DNA of 46,427 bases from contig DBPT01000016.1 in assembly GCA_002304925.1 (NCBI GenBank), positions 1 to 46,427 of the forward strand, written 5' to 3'. The translations under genes were made by a program, and so were the position numbers. The notes below the pieces were generated by a model. The model was given only the letters and a program-made list of their open reading frames with translations. It did not search any database and was not told the origin of the DNA. The stretch is from Prolixibacteraceae bacterium UBA1413. Its GTDB lineage: Bacteria > Bacteroidota > Bacteroidia > Bacteroidales > Prolixibacteraceae. Positions 32,835 through 39,938 of this stretch are shown here, one piece after another (position 1 is the stretch's first letter; every line of letters starts with the position of its first letter).

Positions 32835-35024
32835 ATGGAAGGGCTTGAGGTTACGGACCTTTTTTTCAAGCGGTTATATGAGAAGTGGTCTCTCACTTAT
32901 GACCGGCGGGGGTTGGAACTGATCGGGAAGGCCTATGATTTTGCCAGGGAGATTTTGGGGAGCAGGACCTTTGATTCCGGGGAGGTGATCCTGTTTCATT
33001 CCCTGGAAGTAGCTTCGATCATCGCCGATGAGATAGGGCTCGGGTATGAGCCGGTGGTTGCCGGCATCCTGCACAATGTGATGTATCATGATCTTGAGCG
33101 GAAGGCCACATCAGAAGAGGTGAATGCTGTTTTTGGCGGGACTGTGGAGGGGATGCTGGATGGGATGTCAAAGATCAATGCCCTTGGAACGGATACGGTA
33201 GAGCTTCACCCCGAGAATTTCAGGATGCTGATGCTGGCGTTAGCGGGCGATGTGAGGGTGATCCTGGTTAAAATTGCCGACAGGCTCCAGATCATGCGCA
33301 ACTTTGACCGGTATCCCACGGCTTCGGTTCATCGGATTGCCACGGAGACCAGCCACATTTACGCCCCGTTTGCTCACCGCCTCGGTCTGTACAAACTGAA
33401 TGCGGAGTTGCAGGATCTGTGTCTCAAATACCTCAAGCCCGAAGCCTACCGTGAAGTCGTTAACCGGTTGAAAGAAACCGAGCAGGAGCGGTCAAAATTC
33501 ACCGCCGAATTTGTCAGTCCCATTGAGGAAAAATTGCGCAGCCGCGGATTCCGTTTCGAGATGAAAGCCCGCACAAAATCGGTCAACTCCATTTACAACA
33601 AAATGCAGCGGCAGAATGTCCCCTTTGATAAGGTTTATGACCTTTTTGCCATTCGGGTGATTCTGGATTCGGAACCTCAAAATGAGAAAGCTGACTGCTG
33701 GACGGTTTATTCTGTGGTGACCGACGAGTACCAGGCCAATCCGGAGCGGATGCGCGACTGGATCACCATTCCCAAATCGACAGGATACGAATCGCTCCAT
33801 GCCACAGTGATGGGCCCCCACAAAAAATGGATCGAAGTTCAGATCCGCACCCGGCGCATGGATGAAATGGCTGAAAAAGGGGTGGCCGCCCATTGGAAAT
33901 ACAAGGGGGGTAAGGAGAACAAGGAACTCGACCAGTGGTTGTCGGGAATCAGGGATATTCTCGAGAATCCTGATGTAAACGTGGTGGACTTCATCGATGA
34001 ATTCCGGAAAAATGTTTACAGTGACGAGATTTACGTCTTCACCCCCAAAGGGGATCTGAAGAAACTCCCCAAAGGGGCCACCATCCTCGATTTTGCCTAT
34101 GATATCCATTCCGATCTGGGTGATAAATGTGTGGGGGGCAAGGTGAATGACCGCAAAGTGACCTTGCGCCATAAACTGAAAAATGGGGATACCGTTTCGG
34201 TGGAAACCAGCAACAACCAGCGGCCAAAGATGGACTGGCTTGAGATCGTGGTTACCTCCAAAGCGAAGAACAGGATCAAAACCTCCTTGAACGAAGCCCG
34301 GAAAAAGGAAGCAGCCAACGGGAAAGAGATGATCTACAGGAAGTTCAAAAATTGGAAGATTGACCTGACCGATGAAATCATCCGCAAACTGCTTAAGCAT
34401 TATAACTTGAAACTTGCCAGCGACCTCTATTACAACATCTCCACCGGAAAGATCGACACTCTCCAGATCAAGGCGCTGGTCAGGGAAGAAGAAAAATTGT
34501 CGGTCAGGTCAAAACTGGAGGAGATCCTTCCCGCTGAAACGGTAAAGGAAATTCCTTTCGGGAGTGGCGATGACTATATGATCATCGACGGCAACATCAA
34601 CGATGTGAATTACAAACTGGCTCCCTGTTGCAATCCTGTTTACGGAGACGACATTTTCGGATTTGTGACCATTCGTGAAGGGATAAAAATCCATCGTGTG
34701 ACTTGTCCCAATGCGCCCCAGATGATCGAACGGTTTCCTTACCGGCTGGTCAAGGCCCGGTGGAGACCTTCGTCGGGCAGGGGATCCTTTCTTACGACCC
34801 TTCACGTTACGGGGAGTGACTCCATGGTGATCGTTTCGGAGATCTCACGTATGATTTCAAAGGATTTCGGGGTTCAGATGCGTTCCATCCATGTAGAATC
34901 TGACCAGGGTGTTTTTAACGGCGTTCTAAAGATCTGGGTGCACGACCTGGAACACCTTGATTTTTTGATCCATAAGCTGAAAAATATGAAGGGGATTTCA
35001 TCGGTGTCGAGGGGTGATGCCTGA
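32835..35024 (+). CDS. RelA/SpoT-family (p)ppGpp synthetase with degenerate hydrolase domain
   Basis: A 729-residue long RSH enzyme. Residues ~30-180 are the HD hydrolase domain, but the catalytic HDxxED motif is H80-N-V-M-Y84-H85, and the later DRLHNMRT motif reads DRLQIMRN, so hydrolysis is probably lost. The synthetase domain (~230-370) keeps SVNSIYNKM, FDKVYDLFAIRVI, IPKSTGYESLHATVMGP and IEVQIRT and looks active. The TGS domain (~400-460) has VFTPKGDLKKLPKGATILDFAYDIHSDLG with its conserved His. A zinc-finger-like APCC...HRVTC segment (~600-630) and an ACT domain end the protein. This predicts a ribosome/tRNA-responsive RelA-like synthetase needing a separate hydrolase elsewhere. No clear promoter was found between the ferritin terminator and its start. 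Confidence 0.92.
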   Translation: MEGLEVTDLFFKRLYEKWSLTYDRRGLELIGKAYDFAREILGSRTFDSGEVILFHSLEVASIIADEIGLGYEPVVAGILHNVMYHDLERKATSEEVNAVFGGTVEGMLDGMSKINALGTDTVELHPENFRMLMLALAGDVRVILVKIADRLQIMRNFDRYPTASVHRIATETSHIYAPFAHRLGLYKLNAELQDLCLKYLKPEAYREVVNRLKETEQERSKFTAEFVSPIEEKLRSRGFRFEMKARTKSVNSIYNKMQRQNVPFDKVYDLFAIRVILDSEPQNEKADCWTVYSVVTDEYQANPERMRDWITIPKSTGYESLHATVMGPHKKWIEVQIRTRRMDEMAEKGVAAHWKYKGGKENKELDQWLSGIRDILENPDVNVVDFIDEFRKNVYSDEIYVFTPKGDLKKLPKGATILDFAYDIHSDLGDKCVGGKVNDRKVTLRHKLKNGDTVSVETSNNQRPKMDWLEIVVTSKAKNRIKTSLNEARKKEAANGKEMIYRKFKNWKIDLTDEIIRKLLKHYNLKLASDLYYNISTGKIDTLQIKALVREEEKLSVRSKLEEILPAETVKEIPFGSGDDYMIIDGNINDVNYKLAPCCNPVYGDDIFGFVTIREGIKIHRVTCPNAPQMIERFPYRLVKARWRPSSGRGSFLTTLHVTGSDSMVIVSEISRMISKDFGVQMRSIHVESDQGVFNGVLKIWVHDLEHLDFLIHKLKNMKGISSVSRGDA

Positions 35025-35115
35025 TTCACGATCCCTGAATTTGCCCCGGAACGGAGCCGTAATATCAGTAGCCTGGTTTTTCTGACTGTCTGTTTAATTC
35101 TGTAATCCAAAGACA

Positions 35116-36510
35116 ATGAACATCTTGATTGCGCCAAATCCCATGAAAGGCAGCTTGGATTCCAAATCCTTCGCTGCCTGTATCGGAAAAGGTTTTCGCG
35201 AGGTGTCGCCGGTATTCAACCTCAGGGAGGTACCCCTGGCGGATGGGGGGGATGATACGGGAAAGATTCTTACGGCACTGATGCAAGGGCGGATTTTCCG
35301 GGAGTCTGCAACCGGTCCGGCAGGCGGAGAAATCTTTGCCGAATACGCCATTGCCGGTCGCACGGCCATCATTGAGATGGCTTCCGCTTCGGGGCTCAGG
35401 TTGCTTGGCCCCGGTGAAGCCAATCCGGAAAAGACCACGAGCCGGGGTACCGGCGAACTGATAAGGGCTGCCGTGGACAGAGGATGCACCCGGATATTGC
35501 TGGGTGCCGGGGGAAGCGCAACCGTCGACGGGGGAATCGGGATGCTCGGTGCATTGGGTTTCAGCTTCTTTGACGTTCACGGCAGCGAACTGAAAGCTCT
35601 TCCCTGCTCTTTGGGCCTTGTGGAAAGGATTCAGAGGAGTGCCGAATGGCCTGAAGGGGTGGGGATCACCATTCTTGCCGACGTTGACAACCCCTTGTGC
35701 GGGGAACAGGGGGCTGCCAGGATATTTGGTCCCCAGAAAGGTGCAGATCAGGAGATGGTGCTGCGCATTGAAGAACGGCTTTCGCATTGGATAGGAGTCC
35801 TGGAAAGAGAAGCCGGAACATCGCTGCGGGACATTCCCGGGATGGGTGCTGCCGGAGGCGTCGCTTCCGGACTTGTAGTATTTCTGAACGGCAGGATCGT
35901 CAATGGTGCCGGTTATATCTTTGACTTGTTGGAAATGGAAAAGCAGATTGCCTGGGCCGACTGGATCATTACGGGGGAGGGGTGCGCCGACAAAAGGGGA
36001 GGATCCGCAAAAGCACCGGGAGCCCTTGCCAGACTCGCTTCGGCGGCAGGCAAACCCGTCACAATGATCGCAGGTTCCTATGACCCTGACATTTCCGCCG
36101 GCTATGACGGGACTTTTTCCATCAGCAACGGAAGCGAACCCCTGGCTGAGCTTCTCAAAAAAGCCGCGGAAAAAACAACCCTGCTTGCCCGCCAGATTGC
36201 AAGCATCCTGCTGAAGAGCTATCCCGAAAATTTTAAGGCCCATCAGATTTTTACCGAAATCGAAAATCTGATCCGTGAAGGCAAGAACGCCAGGGCACAG
36301 GAACTTCTGGAAGTGATCAGCCAGGATGCGTGTTCTCATTTCTGGTACCTGAAAGGGCTCATCAGTTTCAAATCTCAGGATTGGGGCAATGCCATGAACC
36401 ACTTCCGGAAAAGCTTCGACCTGGATCCCGGGAATTCCAAACCGGCGACCAACCTGACTATCATTCAGCAGATCCTTTCCTTCAGAAATCCTGATTTATT
36501 GAACCCTTGA
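35116..36510 (+). CDS. Glycerate kinase (GlxK/GarK family) fused to a C-terminal TPR domain
   Basis: A 464-residue protein, about 85-90 longer than normal type I glycerate kinases (~375). Residues 1-~365 carry the kinase: IAPNPMKGSLDSKSFA, LADGGDDTG (usually ADGGEGT), MASASGLRLL, TSRGTGELIRAA, LGAGGSATVDGGIGML, ADVDNPLCGEQGAA, GAAGGVASGL and ITGEGCADKRGGSAKAPGALA. It would phosphorylate D-glycerate to 2-phosphoglycerate. From ~375 the sequence changes to helical TPR-like repeats (GKNARAQELLEVI, FWYLKGLISFKSQDWGNAMNHF, FDLDPGNS) with a terminal FRNPDLLNP, resembling small free-standing Bacteroidota TPR proteins. The frame is continuous, so this looks like a true gene fusion. Confidence 0.88.
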   Translation: MNILIAPNPMKGSLDSKSFAACIGKGFREVSPVFNLREVPLADGGDDTGKILTALMQGRIFRESATGPAGGEIFAEYAIAGRTAIIEMASASGLRLLGPGEANPEKTTSRGTGELIRAAVDRGCTRILLGAGGSATVDGGIGMLGALGFSFFDVHGSELKALPCSLGLVERIQRSAEWPEGVGITILADVDNPLCGEQGAARIFGPQKGADQEMVLRIEERLSHWIGVLEREAGTSLRDIPGMGAAGGVASGLVVFLNGRIVNGAGYIFDLLEMEKQIAWADWIITGEGCADKRGGSAKAPGALARLASAAGKPVTMIAGSYDPDISAGYDGTFSISNGSEPLAELLKKAAEKTTLLARQIASILLKSYPENFKAHQIFTEIENLIREGKNARAQELLEVISQDACSHFWYLKGLISFKSQDWGNAMNHFRKSFDLDPGNSKPATNLTIIQQILSFRNPDLLNP

Positions 36511-36574
36511 AAAGTTGGCATTTTTTTTGTAATACCTCCAGCAGATTTGTGAATCAGGGAAATCAGGAAAAAAA

Positions 36575-36605
36575 TTGGTCATTTACAATCAAATTTATAT
36601 TTTTG
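36575..36605 (+). promoter_or_regulatory. Full -33/-7 promoter for the secreted TPR gene
   Basis: TTG at 36575-36577 and TATTTTTG at 36598-36605 are separated by 20 bases, the Bacteroidota consensus layout. The leader is about 55 bases. Confidence 0.7.
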
Positions 36606-36666
36606 ACCATCCTGAACAACGGGTTCTTTTTGTTGAAGTAGTTCTAAAATAATTTTAAACCGTAAG

Positions 36667-37518
36667 ATGATGAAAAAGAGTTTTTTACTGGTCGTTGCAG
36701 TTTTTGTGGCCTTTGCGGCTTTTTCCCAGGATGCCGCTGAAATGATTACCAAAGCCAATGAAGCGTTGAAAGCCAATGATTTCGTGCAGGCTTTCGAACT
36801 TTATGACAAGGCGATGACCAATCTGGGGGATGTCGAAGTGGACAAAGCCATTAATTTTAATATCGGGTATGCAGCGATGCAGGCAAATAAAAATGAGGAA
36901 GCGCTGAGTTATTTTGACAAGGCTATTGAAGCGGGAGCAAATGTGTCGAAGTGTTATGAATACAAGGGGAGTGTTTATAATAAAATGAAGGATTATCCGA
37001 ATGCGCTGGCAAGTTATGAGAAAGCCCTGGAAGTCTCAGAAGGAAATGGAGGTGCTCTGTTGCTGAATGCCGCTGTTACAGCTTACAGGCTTGAAAACTT
37101 CGAAAAGGCGGTCAAATACTTTGATCAGGCTTACCAGGCCGGTTTTAAAGCGGAAGATGCTCTTCTGAACAAAGCGATGGCCCTTAAAAAGATGGACAAC
37201 GATGAGGCCTATAAGGAAACTCTTGTTACCGGTGCCGAAAAATTCCCGGGGAACAAAAAGATTACGGGTGCTCTTGCCAATGTCTATGTACAGGAAGGGA
37301 ATGCCCTGTACAAGGATGGCGTGGAAATTCTGAATGCCGCCAACACAAAGGTTAACGACGGATCACTTACTACCGATGATGATGCTTATAAGGCAGAAGT
37401 GGAAAAAGCCAAGGCTGAATTCGGAAAGGCCGCCGTAGTTTTAGAAAATGCTCTTAAACTGGATCCGGAAAATCAAAACGCGCAGAAATTGCTCGAGGCC
37501 ATCAATGCTGTGAAATAA
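36667..37518 (+). CDS. Secreted TPR protein
   Basis: A 283-residue exported protein. The first ~20 residues (KKSFLLVVAVFVAFAAFSQ) form a signal peptide. About five TPR units follow (FVQAFELYDKAM, NEEALSYFDKAIEAG, YPNALASYEKALEVS, FEKAVKYFDQAYQAG, then a final unit with VVLENALKLDPENQNA). A charged Ala/Glu/Lys-rich segment lies around 235-255. Likely a periplasmic protein-interaction module with unknown partners. It is monocistronic with its own promoter and terminator. Confidence 0.88.
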   Translation: MMKKSFLLVVAVFVAFAAFSQDAAEMITKANEALKANDFVQAFELYDKAMTNLGDVEVDKAINFNIGYAAMQANKNEEALSYFDKAIEAGANVSKCYEYKGSVYNKMKDYPNALASYEKALEVSEGNGGALLLNAAVTAYRLENFEKAVKYFDQAYQAGFKAEDALLNKAMALKKMDNDEAYKETLVTGAEKFPGNKKITGALANVYVQEGNALYKDGVEILNAANTKVNDGSLTTDDDAYKAEVEKAKAEFGKAAVVLENALKLDPENQNAQKLLEAINAVK

Positions 37519-37543
37519 AGATTTCCATATCAATATTTCCCGA

Positions 37544-37575
37544 CCGCTCTGATTGCCATCAGGGCGGTTTTTTTT
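37544..37575 (+). terminator. Rho-independent terminator after the secreted TPR gene
   Basis: CCGCTCTGAT (37544-37553), loop TGCC, and ATCAGGGCGG (37558-37567) give a 10-pair stem (one wobble) followed directly by eight Ts. Confidence 0.92.
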
Positions 37576-37646
37576 AAATAGAGTCAAGTGGGGTTGGAAT
37601 TCCTGAAAGCATTGCGTAGCTTTGGAATATTAAAAAAGATCGGATT

Positions 37647-39305
37647 ATGAAAAAACTGATTATCCCTGTCATCCTGGTTTTGCTTCTCGGATGCAAGGAA
37701 AACGAAACTTTCAAAATCAATGAATCGGAAATTGATATGAATGTCATCAGACAAAAATCGGATGAATTTGCACCCTTTCAGCTGACCACTGATCTTACGG
37801 TGCTGACGGCGAAAGAGCGGGAGATGCTCCCTTTGCTTTTCGAAGCGGCGGGAGTGATGGAGTCCATTTTCTGGAAAGAGGCCTATGGAGATAAAGAGGA
37901 GTTGTTTCAAGGGCTTACGCAACCTGACCTGATCAAGTTGCTTTCCATCAATTACGGGCCCTGGGAGCGGCTTGGCGACAACAGACCTTTTGTCCCCGGT
38001 TTTGCCGGCAAACCTGCCGGTGCGGGATTTTATCCGGAGGACATGACCAAGGAGGAGTTTGAATCCTGGGACAATGAGCTGAAGGCGGGATTGTACAGTT
38101 TGATCGTCCGCGATAAGGAAGGGGGCCTGAAGGTCTTGCCGTACCACGAAGCATTCAGGGAGGAAGTTGAAAAAGCTGCTGCCTTACTCCGGCAGGCTGC
38201 CATCCTGGCAGAAGATCCCGGACTGAGGCGTTATCTGGATGCCAGGGCTGAAGCGCTCCTCACCGATGATTATTTCGATAGCGACCTTGCCTGGATGGAC
38301 ATGAAAACAAACACTATTGATTTCATTATCGGACCTATTGAGACTTACGAGGATCGTTTGTTCGGATACAAAGCAGCTCACGAGGCTTTCATCCTGGTAA
38401 AAGACAAGGAATGGAGCGGCAGGTTGGAGAAATTCAGTGCCCTTCTGCCGGTACTTCAACGGTCGTTGCCTGTTGATGAAGCCTATAAGAAGGAGACGCC
38501 GGGGAGTGAATCGGATATGAATGTTTATGATGCGATCTATTATGCCGGTGACTGCAACGCCGGCAGCAAGACCATTGCCATCAACCTCCCCAACGATGAA
38601 AAGGTACAGGCAGCCAGGGGAAGCCGCAAATTGCAGCTTAAAAATTCCATGCAGGCGAAATTTGACAAGATCCTGGTTCCCATTGCGGAAGAGATGGTTG
38701 CTGAAGATCAGCGGAAGCATGTTAATTTTGACGCCTTCTTTGAAAATACCATGTTTCACGAAGTGGCGCACGGTTTGGGTATGGGATTGACAATCGACGG
38801 GAAGACCACGGTACGTGAAGCTCTGAAGGATACATACACTTCTATGGAGGAGAGCAAAGCTGATATCCTGGGATTGTGGTGCGTGTATGAATTGCACGAG
38901 ATGGGCGAATTCCCCGAAAAAGATCTGATGGATAACTTCGTGACATTTATGGCGGGAATCTTCCGGTCGGTCCGCTTCGGAGCAGCGTCAGCGCATGGAA
39001 AAGCCAACATGATCCGCTTCAATTATTTCCAGGAAACGGGAGCTTTTGAAAAAGACAGGACTACTGGAACATACCGCGTCAATTTTGAGAAAATGAAGGA
39101 GTCCATGCTTTCCCTGTCGGCGATGATTCTTAAAATCCAGGGTGACGGCGATTATGAAAAGGCCGGTGCACTGATTTCCGAAAAAGGGATCATCCTGGAA
39201 GAACTGCAGCAAGATCTGGATAAAATTGCCACCGCCGGAATTCCTAGGGATATATTCTTTGAACAGGGACCCGATCTCCTGGGCCTTCGGGATTTCACCC
39301 CTTGA
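37647..39305 (+). CDS. M49-like (dipeptidyl-peptidase III family) zinc peptidase, lipoprotein
   Basis: A 552-residue predicted lipoprotein: MKKLIIPVILVLLLGC has a lipobox with C16. The zinc site is visible as H371-E372-V-A-H375 (MFHEVAHGLG) with the third ligand E401 or E402 in MEESKADILGLW. The DPP III family normally has the six-residue HExxGH; here it is the five-residue HExxH spacing, which also occurs, as I recall, in a bacterial branch annotated as Zn-dependent hydrolases. It probably cleaves peptides in the periplasm or at the outer membrane. Length fits that branch (full DPP III ~ 650-730). Confidence 0.8.
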   Translation: MKKLIIPVILVLLLGCKENETFKINESEIDMNVIRQKSDEFAPFQLTTDLTVLTAKEREMLPLLFEAAGVMESIFWKEAYGDKEELFQGLTQPDLIKLLSINYGPWERLGDNRPFVPGFAGKPAGAGFYPEDMTKEEFESWDNELKAGLYSLIVRDKEGGLKVLPYHEAFREEVEKAAALLRQAAILAEDPGLRRYLDARAEALLTDDYFDSDLAWMDMKTNTIDFIIGPIETYEDRLFGYKAAHEAFILVKDKEWSGRLEKFSALLPVLQRSLPVDEAYKKETPGSESDMNVYDAIYYAGDCNAGSKTIAINLPNDEKVQAARGSRKLQLKNSMQAKFDKILVPIAEEMVAEDQRKHVNFDAFFENTMFHEVAHGLGMGLTIDGKTTVREALKDTYTSMEESKADILGLWCVYELHEMGEFPEKDLMDNFVTFMAGIFRSVRFGAASAHGKANMIRFNYFQETGAFEKDRTTGTYRVNFEKMKESMLSLSAMILKIQGDGDYEKAGALISEKGIILEELQQDLDKIATAGIPRDIFFEQGPDLLGLRDFTP

Positions 39306-39360
39306 AATCCGGTTCGCGGATCTGGATTGACGCATTTTTCTGCTTTAACTTTTTATTAAC

Positions 39361-39380
39361 ACAAGTGAAGAGCAACTTGT
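39361..39380. promoter_or_regulatory. Inverted repeat upstream of the metal-handling operon
   Basis: ACAAGT (39361-39366) and ACTTGT (39375-39380) form a six-base inverted repeat with an eight-base spacer, 15 bases before the ATG at 39395 and overlapping the expected promoter zone (weak -7-like TAAAATTG at 39383-39390). It could be an operator for a metal-responsive repressor (inference). Confidence 0.25.
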
Positions 39381-39394
39381 CTTAAAATTGCGGC

Positions 39395-39892
39395 ATGAAT
39401 CTTTGGCGAAAAATCACCGCAGTTATCCTGATTTTTCCGTTTCTTCTATCGGTGACAGGTGTACTGGTGCTTCGTACCCAATGTTCGTGTACCGGCAGGC
39501 AGGCGGTGGGTATTTACATCATGCCGGAGAGTTGTGAGTCGTTGCTGGCTTCCCACCAACATCTCTTTGAATGTCATTCCGCTGACCTGAATGCCTCCTC
39601 CCCGGACACAATGGAGGAATGCACCTGTGAATCACACCGTGATTGCGGTTGCAACTCCCCCGATGTGCAGTTTTTTAAATTGAAGAACCACTTTACCGAT
39701 AAAAAGGGCTCATCTGTTGAAATTGACTTAACTCCGGTAACGCTCGCCCTGTTTATTCCCGCTCTGGCGGTGGTTCCTCCGGATACGGCAGGCCGGCAGA
39801 AACTCCCTGATCAGGCCTCGCCGCCACCCCTGATTCATCGTGACGGAATCCTCCACCTTTATTGCCAACCCAAAATCCCGGATCTCATTTGA
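39395..39892 (+). CDS. Cys-rich secreted protein, HYC_CC_PP-like
   Basis: A 165-residue exported protein: signal peptide ILIFPFLLSVTGVLVL, then Cys clusters (TQCSCTG, SCESL, FECHSAD, EECTCESHRDCGC), a FFKLKNHF segment and a Pro-rich SPPPLIHRD tail. This layout matches the small Bacteroidota proteins called HYC_CC_PP that stand upstream of TonB receptors, although the usual HYC and CC motifs are altered here. The Cys/His clusters suggest metal binding in the periplasm (inference). It starts a tight operon: its stop is 47 bases before the TonB receptor start. Confidence 0.7.
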   Translation: MNLWRKITAVILIFPFLLSVTGVLVLRTQCSCTGRQAVGIYIMPESCESLLASHQHLFECHSADLNASSPDTMEECTCESHRDCGCNSPDVQFFKLKNHFTDKKGSSVEIDLTPVTLALFIPALAVVPPDTAGRQKLPDQASPPPLIHRDGILHLYCQPKIPDLI

Positions 39893-39938
39893 TTTAAGCC
39901 GTTTCATTACCAGGTTTGAAATTCTTAAATCATTAATA

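Noticed and set aside
33492..34400. 302-codon antisense open frame inside the RSH gene
   Set aside because: Shadow of the synthetase/TGS coding region; no family resemblance.
35065..36402. 445-codon open frame on the minus strand opposite the glycerate kinase gene
   Set aside because: It lies fully antisense to a clearly conserved kinase. Its translation is Pro/Ser/Cys/Gly-rich with no family resemblance, as expected from codon bias on the real strand.
39840..39938. N-terminal extension of the TonB receptor
   Set aside because: It overlaps the Cys-rich protein gene and would bury the signal peptide; the ATG at 39939 is the better start.
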